Shown piece by piece: positions 1-9,429 of a stretch of DNA of 64,000 bases. Position 1 is the first letter of the stretch. The number at the start of each line of letters is the position of its first letter. Source of the stretch: Klenkia taihuensis. GTDB lineage: Bacteria; Actinomycetota; Actinomycetes; Mycobacteriales; Geodermatophilaceae. The notes beneath the pieces were generated by a model that saw nothing but the letters and a program-made list of their open reading frames with translations, searched no databases and was not told where the DNA came from. The stretch spans positions 310,001 through 374,000 of the forward strand of contig NZ_FOMD01000004.1 of NCBI RefSeq assembly GCF_900112525.1, given 5' to 3'. Made by a program: the position numbers and the translations under genes.

Positions 1-366
1 GCGCAGCCGGGTGACCACGTCGGGACCCCAGTGGTGGTAGCCGGCGACGATGGCCTCGGTGTCGCCCTCGGTGGCGAACTCGGCGCCCAACGCGCGCAGC
101 TCGGCGCGCAGCTCGACGTAGTTGTAGACCTCGCCGTTGAACAGGATGCGGTAGCGGTCACCGGCGTAGGGGAGGGGCTGCGGGCTGCCCTCGACGTCGA
201 TGATCGACAGCCGGTTGAACCCCAGGACGGCGTGGCCGTCGGCCCACACCGCGGTGTCGTCGGGGCCGCGGTGGTGCAGGCAGTGCAGCGCATGGCGGAC
301 GCCGTCGACCCGGGGCTGGTCGACCCGCTCGGCATCGGTGGACAGGTACGCGAGCAGGCCGCACAT
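1..366 (-). CDS. asnB: Asparagine synthase (glutamine-hydrolysing), N-terminal part
   Basis: Only the first 122 codons are inside the window; the gene runs off the left edge. The protein starts MCGLLAYLST, so Cys2 is in place as the N-terminal nucleophile of class II glutamine amidotransferases after Met removal. Further glutaminase motifs follow: HRGPDD, NRLSIID, FNGEVYN and EGDTEAI. The full enzyme would move glutamine amide nitrogen to aspartate using ATP. It lies 40 bp behind the DUF3817-like gene on the same strand and next to ctaC, as asnB does in mycobacteria (from memory). A CGGAG sequence sits about 10 nt before the ATG. A second, diverged paralogue lies at 50385-52241. Confidence 0.93.
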   Translation of the reverse strand, partial: MCGLLAYLSTDAERVDQPRVDGVRHALHCLHHRGPDDTAVWADGHAVLGFNRLSIIDVEGSPQPLPYAGDRYRILFNGEVYNYVELRAELRALGAEFATEGDTEAIVAGYHHWGPDVVTRLR

Positions 367-405
367 CAGGCAGAGGTCTCCGGGGGTCTGGGGGAGCGGA
401 GCGGG

Positions 406-771
406 TCAGACGCGCTCGCCGGCGCGGGTCCGGCGGGTCACGATGCGCTCGGCGACGAAGGACAGGAAGGGGACGGTGCCGGCGAGCAGCACGCCGAGGA
501 TGCCCTTCGCCGTCCACCGGGCGCGCAGCGCGAGGTCGAAGGCGGTGAGCAGGAAGACCGCGTAGAGGAACCCGTGCAGGGTGCCGATCACCTCGACGAG
601 CCGGGGCTCGTCGGCGAGGTACTTCAGCGGCATGGCCACCAGCACCAGGACGGCGAGCAGGACGCCGACGACGTAGGCCATCACGCGGTAGCGCAGCAGA
701 GCGGCCGGGATCCTGCGCTGCTCCCAGGTTTTGCCGCCGGGCTTCGGGGCGGTGGTGGGCTCAGCTGCCAT
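406..771 (-). CDS. DUF3817-like integral membrane protein
   Basis: A 121-residue protein with a short charged N-terminus and about three hydrophobic segments (roughly residues 30-50, 60-80 and 88-108) containing the HGFLYAVFLL core typical of the DUF3817 family. No enzymatic role is known for this family. It overlaps the end of the upstream 119-residue membrane-protein gene by 11 bp and precedes asnB, so the three probably share one transcript. The family assignment is from sequence feel, not a search. The position beside cytochrome oxidase genes is conserved in many actinobacteria as far as I recall, but gives no direct function. Confidence 0.85.
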   Translation of the reverse strand: MAAEPTTAPKPGGKTWEQRRIPAALLRYRVMAYVVGVLLAVLVLVAMPLKYLADEPRLVEVIGTLHGFLYAVFLLTAFDLALRARWTAKGILGVLLAGTVPFLSFVAERIVTRRTRAGERV

Positions 772-1120
772 CTCGACCTCGCAACGCCTTCTCGTTCAGC
801 TCGGCCAGGTACCGGTTGTAGGCGGCGAGCTCGGGGTCGCCGGTGGTGTCGATGCGGGGACGCTGGTACAGCACGACCTCCTGGCCGGGCTCGTCCTCGT
901 CGGGGTCGCGGTTCAGCTCGACCTTGACCATCTTCCCGTAGAAGAACAGGCCCATGAAGCCGTACAGCGGCCACTGCAGGGCGTAGCTCCAGTTGACCGC
1001 GCCGCCGCCGTTCTCCGCCTTGGTGAGCTGCCAGTAGCCCAGGAAGAAGGTGGCCACGAAGAGCACGGCCACCAGCAGGTGCAGGAGCACCCAGCGCGGG
1101 GTCAACAACCGGGGGAGCAC
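761..1120 (-). CDS. Small membrane protein with SURF1-like N-terminus, beside ctaC
   Basis: A 119-residue protein. Its N-terminus (PRWVLLHLLVAVLFVATFF then GYWQL) resembles the first transmembrane helix of SURF1-type oxidase assembly factors. A second hydrophobic stretch (YGFMGLFFYGKM) is followed by a soluble, acidic C-terminal tail. It is too short to be SURF1 itself. The GTG start is supported by a TACAGT -10 box ending 7 nt upstream with no Shine-Dalgarno. It is divergent from ctaC, and the two promoters share about 230 bp. A role in cytochrome oxidase assembly is inference from neighbourhood only. Confidence 0.8.
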   Translation of the reverse strand: MLPRLLTPRWVLLHLLVAVLFVATFFLGYWQLTKAENGGGAVNWSYALQWPLYGFMGLFFYGKMVKVELNRDPDEDEPGQEVVLYQRPRIDTTGDPELAAYNRYLAELNEKALRGRDGS

Positions 1121-1127
1121 GCCCCCG

Positions 1128-1133
1128 ACTGTA
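1128..1133 (-). promoter_or_regulatory. -10 box of leaderless small membrane protein gene
   Basis: TACAGT on the minus strand ends 7 nt before the GTG at 1120. There is no Shine-Dalgarno between them. Confidence 0.55.
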
Positions 1134-1238
1134 ACCGTCCACCCGGTGCCGACCGGCCGTCCGGACCCAGGTCACACCCGGTCCGACACCCGCCTGCCGG
1201 CGCCGTCGGCCAGGGGTCGCCGTCCCGGTGCGGTCGGC

Positions 1239-1244
1239 TACGCT
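1239..1244 (+). promoter_or_regulatory. Candidate -10 box for ctaC
   Basis: TACGCT about 110 nt before the ctaC GTG. If used, the transcript would have a leader of roughly 100 nt ending in a good Shine-Dalgarno. No clear -35 is seen, so this is tentative. Confidence 0.3.
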
Positions 1245-1353
1245 CGCCCTGACTGTGGTCGAAGTGGGCAGGACCTGTCGGGACACCGTGCAGGCCGCCA
1301 CCAGCCGGACCGCGCGGGGCACCTCGCGCGGAGGAACAAGGAGGCAGCGGGCA

Positions 1354-2235
1354 GTGGCTCGACGGAGCAAGCTCGCGCGGACCGCCGCGCTCGGGGTCCT
1401 GGCCGTGCTCACCCTCGCCGGGTGCGACCTGAACAACGAGTTCTGGCGGTTCGGGTGGCCCGAGGGCGTCACCGACCAGGCCGAGCAGATGCGTCACCTG
1501 TGGACCGGCTCGGTCATCGCGGCGCTGGTCGTCGGCTTCGCCGTCTGGGGCCTGATCTTCTGGTCGATGATCCGCCATCGGAAGCGCGGCGACGAGCTGC
1601 CGAAGCAGACGGCGTACAACCTGCCGCTGGAGATCGTCTACACGATCATCCCGTTCGTCATGATCGCGGTGCTGTTCTTCTACACCGTCGTCGTGCAGAA
1701 CCGGGTCCAGGAGCGCAGCAACGACCCCGACGTGACGATCGCGGTCAACGCGTTCAAGTGGAACTGGCAGTTCGTCTACCCGCAGACCACCGAGTCCAAC
1801 GGTGGCACGCCGGTCAGCACGACCGGGTCCAGCACCGAGATCCCGATCCTGGTGGTCCCGGTCGACCAGACCATCCGGTTCGAGGTCGCCTCGGCCGACG
1901 TCATCCACTCGTTCTGGGTGCCGGAGTTCCTCTTCAAGCTCGACGTCATCCCGGGCAACGAGAACGGCCGCGACAACGTCTTCGAGGTGACCGTCCGCGA
2001 GGAGGGCGCCTTCGTCGGCCGCTGCGCCGAGCTGTGCGGCACCTACCACGCGAACATGAACTTCGAGGTCCGCGCGGTGTCCGGTGAGGACTACGAGGCC
2101 TACCTGGACGCCCGCGAGGACGGCCTGTCGACCTTCGACGCCCTCGAGGAGATCGGTCAGCCCGGCGCGGCCACCACGACGCAGCCGTTCGACCAGCTCA
2201 CCGAGAACCAGCAGCTCGACGCGGCCGGCAACTGA
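1354..2235 (+). CDS. ctaC: Cytochrome c oxidase subunit II
   Basis: A 293-residue lipoprotein of the aa3 oxidase. The signal peptide ends in a lipobox (LTLAGC, Cys at about residue 23). Two transmembrane helices follow (about 50-70 and 90-115), then an extracytoplasmic cupredoxin domain. CuA ligands are visible: the H of DVIHSFWVP, and the two Cys, the His and the Met of GRCAELCGTYHANM near residue 230. It accepts electrons from the bcc complex and passes them to subunit I, which is not in this window. The GTG at 1354 was chosen because AAGGAGG lies about 9 nt upstream and it gives a proper signal peptide; the frame stays open further upstream. ctaF follows 39 bp later. Confidence 0.95.
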   Translation: MARRSKLARTAALGVLAVLTLAGCDLNNEFWRFGWPEGVTDQAEQMRHLWTGSVIAALVVGFAVWGLIFWSMIRHRKRGDELPKQTAYNLPLEIVYTIIPFVMIAVLFFYTVVVQNRVQERSNDPDVTIAVNAFKWNWQFVYPQTTESNGGTPVSTTGSSTEIPILVVPVDQTIRFEVASADVIHSFWVPEFLFKLDVIPGNENGRDNVFEVTVREEGAFVGRCAELCGTYHANMNFEVRAVSGEDYEAYLDAREDGLSTFDALEEIGQPGAATTTQPFDQLTENQQLDAAGN

Positions 2236-2274
2236 CGTGACCCGTACCCGGACCCACCAGCGGGAGGACCGACC

Positions 2275-2676
2275 GTGAAGGTCGAAGCGCTCATCTTCAA
2301 CCTGATCGCGCTGTTCGCGATCGTCGCGGCCGTGGTCTACGGCCTGTGGTCGCTGGAGCCGATCGGCACGACCGCGCTGGCGCTGTCCGGCGGCCTGCTG
2401 GGCCTGATCGGCGGGTTCTTCTGGTTCGTCTCCCGCCGCATCGACTCCCGGCCCGAGGACCTGAAGGACGCCGAGATCGCCGACGGCGCGGGCGAGCTGG
2501 GCTTCTTCTCGCCCGGCAGCTACTGGCCCTTCGGCCTGGCGCTGTCCGCCGCCCTCATGGGCCTGGCGCTGGCGTTCTTCTACCCCTGGCTGATCATCAT
2601 GGCCGGCGCCGCGCTGATCATCACCATCGGCGGCCTGCTCTTCGAGTACTACACCGGGCAGAACGCGCACAGCTGA
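2275..2676 (+). CDS. ctaF: Cytochrome c oxidase subunit IV, actinobacterial type
   Basis: A 133-residue membrane protein with four hydrophobic segments (about 5-27, 33-52, 82-100 and 104-124) and the SPGSYWPFGLAL signature typical of actinobacterial CtaF. It is a small structural subunit of the bcc-aa3 supercomplex in the cytoplasmic membrane. GGGAGGA lies about 7 nt before the GTG start. It is the second gene of a ctaC-ctaF operon and is followed at once by a strong hairpin terminator. Confidence 0.93.
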   Translation: MKVEALIFNLIALFAIVAAVVYGLWSLEPIGTTALALSGGLLGLIGGFFWFVSRRIDSRPEDLKDAEIADGAGELGFFSPGSYWPFGLALSAALMGLALAFFYPWLIIMAGAALIITIGGLLFEYYTGQNAHS

Positions 2677-2692
2677 CCCGCACCGCCCGGAC

Positions 2693-2725
2693 CAGGGCCC
2701 CGTCCACACCGTGGACGGGGCCCTG
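2693..2725. terminator. Perfect hairpin after ctaF
   Basis: Fifteen-base arms (2693-2707 and 2711-2725) match perfectly around a 3-nt loop. The arms begin CAGGGCCCCGTCC. There is no T tract, as is common for actinobacterial terminators. It lies 17 bp after the ctaF stop. Confidence 0.85.
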
Positions 2726-3322
2726 TGTCGTCGTGGGCCTGCCGAGCGGGTGGCGGTGCCGCGGCGGCGCACCCCGGTCGCAGGGGTGCGGGCATGGACG
2801 GTCCTCTCTGCTGGGGCGAAGTCGCCATGGACCAGCCCGGCTGGTGAGCGCCCTGCAGGCGCTCCGCGGCCGGGCGGGCGGAGAGGTCGACGGCCCCGGC
2901 CCGGTACGCCAGCAAGCAGCCCGGGCTCGGGCGCGCCGGTGGGAGGGCGGCTCGGATCCGGCGCGCTGCAGCGCCGACCCGTGGCGCCACCCGACGCATC
3001 AGCCCGGTCCGTGGACTGGCGTTCCGGCCGTTGCGGCCGCCCACGAGAGAGACGGTTCCTGTCCCGGGCTCACCGTCGGCCACGGGCCGCGAGGTGTTCC
3101 TGCCGGTGACAGCCTCCTGTCCCCAGCAGGCCCAGGGGCCGGCTGGCCGGCGTGCCGTCCCGGGCGGACGCAGGGAGGCGGTGGGCCGGCTCGCAGGCGC
3201 CTACGCGTCCGCTCGCGGGCTGCCCGACGTCACGTGCACTCCAGCCGGCGGGGCCCACGACGCTGCACGGGCCCGGTGCGCGAAGCGCCGGCCGGCCCGG
3301 GCGGGGGAGCGGACCCGGAACG
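2726..3322. other. Non-coding interval between ctaF and qcrB
   Basis: About 600 bp bounded by the two hairpins at 2693-2725 and 3323-3359. Open frames exist on both strands but are Pro/Arg/Gly-rich, lack ribosome binding sites and show no domain I recognise, so I call no gene. I found no clear promoter or RNA motif in it. Confidence 0.6.
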
Positions 3323-3359
3323 CACCAGGGCCCCGGCGGAGTCCGCCGGGGCCCTGGTG
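3323..3359. terminator. Perfect hairpin after qcrB
   Basis: Eighteen-base perfect inverted repeat (3323-3340 and 3342-3359) around a single central base, with arms starting CACCAGGGCCCCGG. It lies 15 bp past the qcrB stop and would end the minus-strand ctaE-qcrCAB transcript. Confidence 0.85.
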
Positions 3360-3374
3360 GGACGTGCTACCGCG

Positions 3375-5051
3375 TCAGTCGCGCGGGTCCTGCGGACGAC
3401 CGCCCGCGGAGGGACGGCCACCCTCCGACGGGCGACCCGAGGTGACCTCGCGGTCGGCCTCGGCAGCCGCCAGGCCGCGACGCTCGCGCTGCGCCTCGAG
3501 CTCGACGTCCGCGGGCTGCTCGATGGGCTTGAAGAAGCCCTTCACCGCCCGGCGGGCACCGCCGACCTGGTTCATCCGCTTGGGCACCGGAGCACCCGCG
3601 TAGGTCAGCTGGCCGTGGCCGTGCTCGTCCACGGGGCCCAGCGGCTGGTGCACCTCGATGAACTCACCGCTGGGCAGCCGGCGGATGACACCGGTCTCGA
3701 TGCCGTGCTCGAGCACCTCGCGGTCGTGCTTCTGCAGACCCAGGCAGATCCGGTAGGTCACCATGTAGGCGATCGGCGGCAGGACGACGCAGCCGATGCG
3801 TCCGAACCAGGTCATCGCGTTGAGGCTGATGTCGAACTTGTCGGCGATCAGGTCGTTGCCGCCCGACAGCCACAGCACGCCGTAGAACATCAGCGCCATG
3901 GCGCCGATCGACGTGCGGACGGGGACGTCGCGGGGACGCTGCAGCAGGTGGTGCGAGGCGTCGTCACCGGTCAGCTTGCGCTCGATCTGCGGGTAGAGCG
4001 CCAGCAGCGTGAACATCGCACCGGCGATGACGACGGTCGGCCAGAACAGCGCCGGGATCGTGTAGTCGCCGGGGAGGTTGATGTCCCACGCGGGGAACAG
4101 ACGCGTCGACCCGTCCAGGAAGCCGATGTACCAGTCGGGCTGGGAGCCCGCCGACACCTGAGCCGGGTTGTACGGGCCCCACAGCCAGAACGGGTTGATC
4201 TGGACCAGCCCGGCCAGGCCGGCGCAGAGGCCGAACACGATGAAGAACAGCGCCGTCGCCTTGCCCGCGAAGGCGGGGAAGAGCCGGTTGCCGACCACGT
4301 TGTGCTCGGTGCGGCCCGGGCCGGGGAACTGCGTGTGCTTCTGCTTGATGAGCAGCAGCAGGTGCAGCGCGATCAGCGCGAGGATGATCGCCGGCAGGAT
4401 CAGCACGTGGACGATGTAGAGCCGGCCGAGGATGACGTCGCCGACGTAGTCGCCGTCGAAGACCGCCCAGTGCACCCAGGTGCCGACGACCGGGATGCTC
4501 AGGATGATCGCCGAGACGATGCGCAGGCCGGTGCCCGACAGCAGGTCGTCGGGGAGGGTGTAGCCGGTGAAGCCCATGGCCAGGGCGAGCACCAGCAGGA
4601 CCACGCCGATGCCCCAGTTGGTCTCACGGGGCTTGCGGAACGCACCGGTGAAGAAGATGCGCAGCAGGTGCACCACGATCGCGGCGACGAACAGCAGCGC
4701 CGCCCAGTGGTGGATCTGCCGGATGAGCAGACCGCCGCGGACGTCGAAGCTGATGCCCAGCGAGCTCTCGTAGGCGCGCGACATCTCGACACCGCGCAGC
4801 GGGGCGTAGATGCCCTCGTACTCGGTCTCGGACAGCGACGGGTCGTAGTAGAACGTGAGGAACGTGCCCGACAGCAGCAGGATCACGAACGAGTAGAGGG
4901 CGATCTCCCCGAGCAGGAACGACCAGTGGTCGGGGAAGACCTTGTTCAGCGTGCGCCGCAGGGGACCGGCCACGATCAGCCGGTCGTCGACCTCCGACGC
5001 GGCCTTGCTGATCCTGGGCGCCGGCTGGTTCGGCGTGATCGTTGTAGCCAT
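3375..5051 (-). CDS. qcrB: Cytochrome bc1 complex cytochrome b subunit
   Basis: A 558-residue polytopic protein that oxidises menaquinol in the bcc complex. About nine hydrophobic helices are visible. Heme-ligand histidines fall in [15 protein letters not shown] (about residue 115) and in the [17 protein letters not shown] segment (about residue 215). The Qo-site motif appears as PDWY, the actinobacterial form of PEWY. The long hydrophilic C-terminal tail is typical of actinobacterial QcrB. The gene starts at an ATG sharing one base with the qcrA stop (TGATG), so translation is coupled. Confidence 0.96.
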   Translation of the reverse strand: MATTITPNQPAPRISKAASEVDDRLIVAGPLRRTLNKVFPDHWSFLLGEIALYSFVILLLSGTFLTFYYDPSLSETEYEGIYAPLRGVEMSRAYESSLGISFDVRGGLLIRQIHHWAALLFVAAIVVHLLRIFFTGAFRKPRETNWGIGVVLLVLALAMGFTGYTLPDDLLSGTGLRIVSAIILSIPVVGTWVHWAVFDGDYVGDVILGRLYIVHVLILPAIILALIALHLLLLIKQKHTQFPGPGRTEHNVVGNRLFPAFAGKATALFFIVFGLCAGLAGLVQINPFWLWGPYNPAQVSAGSQPDWYIGFLDGSTRLFPAWDINLPGDYTIPALFWPTVVIAGAMFTLLALYPQIERKLTGDDASHHLLQRPRDVPVRTSIGAMALMFYGVLWLSGGNDLIADKFDISLNAMTWFGRIGCVVLPPIAYMVTYRICLGLQKHDREVLEHGIETGVIRRLPSGEFIEVHQPLGPVDEHGHGQLTYAGAPVPKRMNQVGGARRAVKGFFKPIEQPADVELEAQRERRGLAAAEADREVTSGRPSEGGRPSAGGRPQDPRD

Positions 5052-6157
5052 CAGATCCGCTCTCGGTTCCAGTAGGTGGGTCCGACTGCCTCAATGTAGT
5101 CGCTGCGCGCGACGAAGTACCCCTCGTCATCCAGCGTAATCGGCAGTTCCGGCAGCGGCCGGGTGGCCGGCCCGAAGACCGGCTTGGCACCCTGGATCAC
5201 GTCGAACTGCGACTGGTGGCACGGGCACAGGATGCGGCTGGTCTCCTGCTCGTACAGCGACACCGGGCAGCCGGCGTGCGTGCAGATCTTGGAGTAGGCG
5301 ACGTAGTCGCCGTAGCCGAAGTCGGCCTGGCCCTCACGCGGCTGCAGCAGCGACATCTGCTCGGGCCGCAGCCGGATGAGCATCGTGGCGGCGTCGGCGG
5401 CCAGGTTGCCACCCGGGACGGCCGGGAAGACCGTCTCCAGCGACCCGGGCTCCTGGTCGCCGGGGCGCACCGGGGAGCCGTCCTGGCGGACCAGGCGGAC
5501 GCCCTCGGCCCACTCCGTCGTGCCCAGCGGGTTGCCCTTGTTGGGGTTCTTGATGAGGCCGCCGAGCGGGGCGATGAGCACCAGGCCCAGTGCGCCACCG
5601 GCGAAGCCGAGGCTGCGGCCGATCATCTTGCGCCGCGGGAAGCCGACCCGGTCGACCCCGCCCATCAGGGTGGCGGCGGTGGTGGTCCGGTCGAAGTGCG
5701 AGCCGTCGTGCTTGTCCTGCACGGCCGTCTCGTGCGGCAGCAGCTTCTTGACGAACAGCACCATGCCGACACCGAGGAAGATCAGCGCACCGCCCATGCC
5801 CACCCCGAGCAGCGGGGTGTACAGGGCGCTCCAGCCGTTGTCGTCCGAGGCCCACTGCCAGTCCGGCAGGAACCAGCCGGAGCCGAAGTACACGACGGCG
5901 AAGGCCAGGGCGAACAGACCGGCGATGCCGAAGGCCATCGACACCTGCCGCTCGGCCTGCTTCTCCAGCGCGGAGCCCGGAGCCGGCGGCGGGTCGACGT
6001 GCAGCACCTCGACGCCGTCGTAGCGGGCGCCCAGCCGGTTGAGCTCCTCGCGGTCCATGCCCGCGAGCTGCTCGGGGGTGTAGTCCTCGTCGGGGCCGCC
6101 GTGCAGCGGGCCCGCCTCGTCCTCGGGCCGGGAGCCGGCCCGGTCGTCCTTGCTCAC
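5051..6157 (-). CDS. qcrA: Rieske iron-sulfur protein of the bcc complex
   Basis: A 368-residue protein with three hydrophobic segments in the N-terminal half, as in actinobacterial QcrA. The C-terminal Rieske domain carries the 2Fe-2S ligands in CTHAGC and CPCHQSQFD (about residues 292-313). It takes an electron from menaquinol at QcrB and passes it to QcrC. The GTG start overlaps the qcrC stop by 4 bp. The N-terminal 80 residues are charged and probably cytoplasmic. Confidence 0.96.
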   Translation of the reverse strand: MSKDDRAGSRPEDEAGPLHGGPDEDYTPEQLAGMDREELNRLGARYDGVEVLHVDPPPAPGSALEKQAERQVSMAFGIAGLFALAFAVVYFGSGWFLPDWQWASDDNGWSALYTPLLGVGMGGALIFLGVGMVLFVKKLLPHETAVQDKHDGSHFDRTTTAATLMGGVDRVGFPRRKMIGRSLGFAGGALGLVLIAPLGGLIKNPNKGNPLGTTEWAEGVRLVRQDGSPVRPGDQEPGSLETVFPAVPGGNLAADAATMLIRLRPEQMSLLQPREGQADFGYGDYVAYSKICTHAGCPVSLYEQETSRILCPCHQSQFDVIQGAKPVFGPATRPLPELPITLDDEGYFVARSDYIEAVGPTYWNRERI

Positions 6158-7041
6158 GCCTTCGTCCCCATCCAGAAGATCCCGAACAGCAGGGCGCCGA
6201 TGCCGACGACCCAGATCACCAGACCCTCGGAGACCGGGCCGGCGCGGCCGATGCCGGCGCCACCGGGGTCGGCCTGCTCCTTGAGGGTCTGCACGTAGTC
6301 GATGATCGAGCGCTTCTCCTCCGGGGTCAGCTGGTTGTCCCCGAACACCGGCATGTTCTCCGGGCCGGTGAGCATGGCCGCGTAGATCTCCATGTCGTTG
6401 GCGTCCTCGAGGCTCGGCGCGGCCTTGCCCGAGGAGAGCGCGCCGCCCTCGCCGACGAAGTTGTGGCAGCTGGCGCAGTTGAGGCGGAACAGCTCGCCGC
6501 CCTCGGCCAGGTCGCCCTCGCGCAGGTCACCCGACGGGAGGGTCGGCCCGCCGCCGTTGGCCTGCACGTAGGCCATCAGCTGCTCGATCTCGGCGTCGCT
6601 GAAGACCGGGGGCTTGCGGGCCGCGTCGGCCTCCTGGCGGACCAGCGGCATGCGGCCGGTGTGCACCTGGAAGTACACCGAGGCCTCGCCGACCCCGATG
6701 AGGGACGGGCCGCGGTCCTGGACACCCTGCAGGTTCGAGCCGTGGCAGCTGATGCAGCTGCGCTCGTACAGCGCCTGGCCGGCGGCCTCGGCGCTGGACT
6801 GGGTGGTGGCCGCGTCGTCGGCGGCGTTGGCCGGGGCGATCGCGGAGTAGCCGACACCGGTGAGCACGAGCGCGGCCATCAGGCCGGCCACGTTGGTCAT
6901 CCGGCGACGCTGCTTCGAGCGGCGCCGGGCCCGGGCGGCGGAGGCGGGCGACCCGGCGGACCGGCCGCCGAAGCGGGCGCGCAGACCGGCGAAGCGGCCC
7001 TCGGTCGTCGGGGCGTCGGAGGAGGGGTTCGTGGTGGACAC
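6154..7041 (-). CDS. qcrC: Diheme cytochrome c subunit of the bcc complex
   Basis: A 295-residue protein with one N-terminal transmembrane anchor (about 50-70), two cytochrome c domains marked by CISCH (about residue 96) and CASCH (about residue 190), and a C-terminal transmembrane helix. The two hemes carry electrons from the Rieske protein directly to CtaC, replacing a soluble cytochrome c; this is established for actinobacterial supercomplexes. Axial Met candidates lie in GRMPLV and NMPVFG. The start is GTG, 7 bp after the ctaE stop. Confidence 0.96.
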   Translation of the reverse strand: MSTTNPSSDAPTTEGRFAGLRARFGGRSAGSPASAARARRRSKQRRRMTNVAGLMAALVLTGVGYSAIAPANAADDAATTQSSAEAAGQALYERSCISCHGSNLQGVQDRGPSLIGVGEASVYFQVHTGRMPLVRQEADAARKPPVFSDAEIEQLMAYVQANGGGPTLPSGDLREGDLAEGGELFRLNCASCHNFVGEGGALSSGKAAPSLEDANDMEIYAAMLTGPENMPVFGDNQLTPEEKRSIIDYVQTLKEQADPGGAGIGRAGPVSEGLVIWVVGIGALLFGIFWMGTKA

Positions 7042-7048
7042 CGGTTCC

Positions 7049-7663
7049 CTAGCGGATCAGGTAGATCGTGGCGAAGAGCCCGATCCACACGACGTCGACG
7101 AAGTGCCAGTAGTAGGAGACCACGATCGCCGAGGTCGCCTGCGCCGGCGTGAAACGGCCCATCGTGGACCGCATGAGCACGAAGACGAAGGCGATGAGAC
7201 CGCCGACGACGTGCAGGCCGTGGAAGCCGGTCGTGAGGAAGAAGACCGACCCGTAGGTGGAGGAGGAGATGGTCGTGGCGTGCTCGGTCACCAGGACGCG
7301 GTACTCGTTCGCCTGGCCGAGGACGAAGACCAGGCCCATGACGAAGGTGATGGTGAACCAGCGCCGCAGGCCGTAGACGTTGCCCTGCTCGGCCGCGAAG
7401 ACACCGAGCTGGCAGGTGATCGACGACGCCACGAGGATGGTCGTGAAGACCACCGCGTAGGGCAGGTCGAGCTCGGTGGGCGGCGGGGGCCACGGTTCGC
7501 CGGCCCGGGCCCGGGCGGTGAAGTACATGGCGAACAGCCCGGCGAAGAACATCAGCTCGCTGGCGAGCCAGATGATCGTGCCGACGCTGACCATGTTCGG
7601 TCGGGTCAGGGAGTGCACCCGCGAGGTGTCGAAGGTGCTGCTCGCCACGGGGGCCGTTGTCAC
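7049..7663 (-). CDS. ctaE: Cytochrome c oxidase subunit III
   Basis: A 204-residue membrane protein of the aa3 oxidase with five hydrophobic helices and the conserved tail [20 protein letters not shown]. The GTG at 7663 gives the usual actinobacterial N-terminus, and a CATGAT -10 box ends 6 nt upstream. It is the first gene of the ctaE-qcrC-qcrA-qcrB operon. Open frames extending further upstream have no ribosome binding site and unlikely composition. Confidence 0.95.
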   Translation of the reverse strand: MTTAPVASSTFDTSRVHSLTRPNMVSVGTIIWLASELMFFAGLFAMYFTARARAGEPWPPPPTELDLPYAVVFTTILVASSITCQLGVFAAEQGNVYGLRRWFTITFVMGLVFVLGQANEYRVLVTEHATTISSSTYGSVFFLTTGFHGLHVVGGLIAFVFVLMRSTMGRFTPAQATSAIVVSYYWHFVDVVWIGLFATIYLIR

Positions 7664-7669
7664 AGCGCC

Positions 7670-7675
7670 ATCATG
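7670..7675 (-). promoter_or_regulatory. Candidate -10 box for the ctaE-qcrCAB operon
   Basis: CATGAT on the minus strand ends 6 nt before the ctaE GTG. It deviates from TANNNT at the first base, so confidence is lower than for the other leaderless promoters. Confidence 0.4.
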
Positions 7676-7905
7676 GCATCGCGACAGGCGTCGGACGAGC
7701 GCGGGTGCAAGGGCGTGGCGAACCCGGGAGGCGCCCGGGAACCGGGTACCGCGCATCCGCCCCGCCTGGCGCGGACATCGGCCCCGGCGACCGCCGTCGG
7801 CGACCGCCGCGGGCGTGGCCGGTGGCCCGGTCCGGGCCGCCGTCGTGACCTGACCGTGATCTCCGGGCCCGGTCGCCGGACGGTCCGCCCGGTGCCGGCG
7901 GGCAC

Positions 7906-7911
7906 TAGGGT
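7906..7911 (+). promoter_or_regulatory. -10 box of leaderless receiver-like gene and trpD
   Basis: TAGGGT ends 7 nt before the GTG at 7919. The remaining 240 bp back to ctaE holds no other signal I can name, apart from a short direct repeat of GGCGACCGCCG near 7788. Confidence 0.6.
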
Positions 7912-7918
7912 CGCTGGC

Positions 7919-8362
7919 GTGAGCGACGCTGCTGCACCGGCCGGGACGGGACCGCGCACCGTGCTGGTCTTCAGCCACCGGCCCGAGGTCCGCGACGCCG
8001 TCCGCACGGCGGTCGGCACCCACCCGTCGGCCGACGTCGGCCCGGTGCGGTGGCTGGAGTGCTCCACCGGGGCCGAGGTCGTCGCCGCGGTGGACCGTGG
8101 CGGGGTCGACCTCTGCATCCTCGACGGCGAGGCCCAGCCCACCGGCGGCCTGGGCATCGGCCGCCAGCTCAAGCACGAGGTGGACGACTGCCCCCCGGTG
8201 CTGGTGCTCGTCGCCCGGCAGGCCGACCGGTGGCTGGCCCACTGGTCGATGGCCGAGGCGACCCTGACCCACCCGGTCGACCCGCTCGTGGCCCCGCAGA
8301 CGGTCGCCGGGCTGCTGCGCGACCGGGCCGGGCGCCCCGCCGTGCGCGGCCGCGCAGGATGA
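7919..8362 (+). CDS. Response-regulator receiver-like protein upstream of trpD
   Basis: A 147-residue protein with an alternating alpha/beta pattern like a CheY receiver fold ([17 protein letters not shown], then [15 protein letters not shown], then [14 protein letters not shown]). The Asp in LCILDGEA sits where the phospho-acceptor is expected. The usual acidic pair at the first strand and the conserved Lys are not evident, so it may not be phosphorylated. There is no output domain. It overlaps trpD by 4 bp, so the two are co-translated. The function is unknown. Confidence 0.8.
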   Translation: MSDAAAPAGTGPRTVLVFSHRPEVRDAVRTAVGTHPSADVGPVRWLECSTGAEVVAAVDRGGVDLCILDGEAQPTGGLGIGRQLKHEVDDCPPVLVLVARQADRWLAHWSMAEATLTHPVDPLVAPQTVAGLLRDRAGRPAVRGRAG

Positions 8363-9429
8363 GCGGCCCCACCCCAGCCGCGCCCACCGCCCCCGCCGCG
8401 CCCAGCTGGCGGGACCTGCTGTCCCGGCTGATCGCCCGGCAGGACCTGTCCGAGGACGACACGGCCTGGGCGATGCGCGAGATCATGACCGGCGAGGCCA
8501 CCCCGGCCCAGGTGGCGGCCTTCGCGGTGGCCCTGCGGGCCAAGGGGGAGGCCCCCGCCGAGGTGGCCGGCCTGGCCGCCACGATGCTCGCGCAGGCCAC
8601 CCCGGTCCGGCTGCCGCACGACTGCGTGGACATCGTGGGCACCGGCGGCGACGGCGCGCACACGGTGAACATCTCGACCATGGCCGCGGTGGTGGCCGCC
8701 GCGGCCGGCGTCCCGGTGGCCAAGCACGGCAACCGGGCCGCGTCGTCGTCCTCCGGGTCCGCCGACGTGCTCGAGGCGCTCGGGGTGGTCATCGACCTGC
8801 CCGCCGCGGGCGTGGTGCAGTGCGTCGCCGAGGCCGGCATCGGCTTCTTCTTCGCGCCGGTCTTCCACCCCGGTTACCGGCACACCGCGGCGCCCCGTCG
8901 CGAGATGGGCATCGGCACGGTCTTCAACTTCCTCGGCCCGCTGGTCAACCCCGCCCGGCCGGTCGCCGTGGCCATCGGCTGCGCCGACACCCGGATGGCC
9001 CCGGTGCTGGCCGCGGTGCTCGCCCGGCGCGGCAGCCGAGGCCTGGTCTTCCGCGGGGACGACGGCCTGGACGAGCTGACCACCGCCACCACCTCCGCGG
9101 TGTGGGTGGTGCGCGACGGCGAGGTCGTGCCCGACCGGGTGGACCCGGCCGCGCTCGGCCTGGCGGCACCGGGTCCGGATGCACTGCGCGGCGGGGACGC
9201 CGCGGCCAACGCCGAGGTGGTCCGCCGGCTCGTCGCCGGGGAGCCCGGGCCGGTGCGCGACGCCGTCCTGCTCAACGCCGCGGCCGCGCTGACCGCCTTC
9301 GACGAGCGCGCGGGCCGGTTGCACGACCAGCTCGCGGCCGGCCTGCAGCAGGCGGCGGCCGCCGTGGACGACGGCCGGGCCGCCGCCGTCCTGGACCGGT
9401 GGGCCCGGGTGAGCCAGCAGGCGCGCTAG
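8359..9429 (+). CDS. trpD: Anthranilate phosphoribosyltransferase
   Basis: A 356-residue enzyme of tryptophan synthesis that joins anthranilate and PRPP. An N-terminal helical domain is followed by the PRPP-binding GTGGD loop (about residues 93-97), NISTM, KHGNR and the [10 protein letters not shown] segment. HRARSSF-like elements are replaced by the usual family variants. The ATG overlaps the upstream stop (ATGA). No other trp gene is in the window, so the gene stands apart from the rest of the pathway, as in mycobacteria. It ends tail-to-tail with the Lrp-type gene, sharing 4 bp. Confidence 0.95.
   Translation: MSGPTPAAPTAPAAPSWRDLLSRLIARQDLSEDDTAWAMREIMTGEATPAQVAAFAVALRAKGEAPAEVAGLAATMLAQATPVRLPHDCVDIVGTGGDGAHTVNISTMAAVVAAAAGVPVAKHGNRAASSSSGSADVLEALGVVIDLPAAGVVQCVAEAGIGFFFAPVFHPGYRHTAAPRREMGIGTVFNFLGPLVNPARPVAVAIGCADTRMAPVLAAVLARRGSRGLVFRGDDGLDELTTATTSAVWVVRDGEVVPDRVDPAALGLAAPGPDALRGGDAAANAEVVRRLVAGEPGPVRDAVLLNAAAALTAFDERAGRLHDQLAAGLQQAAAAVDDGRAAAVLDRWARVSQQAR

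Noticed and set aside
1228-1353. N-terminal extension of ctaC from an upstream GTG
   Set aside because: It would bury the signal peptide behind 42 residues; GTG 1354 has a strong Shine-Dalgarno and gives a normal lipoprotein signal.
2649-3258. Several small frames in the ctaF-qcrB interval
   Set aside because: No ribosome binding sites, no recognisable motif, Pro/Arg/Gly bias, and some overlap the ctaF terminator.
2346-5075. Long plus-strand frame of about 909 codons
   Set aside because: It spans ctaF, the non-coding interval and the antisense of qcrB; the composition is that of a high-GC shadow frame.
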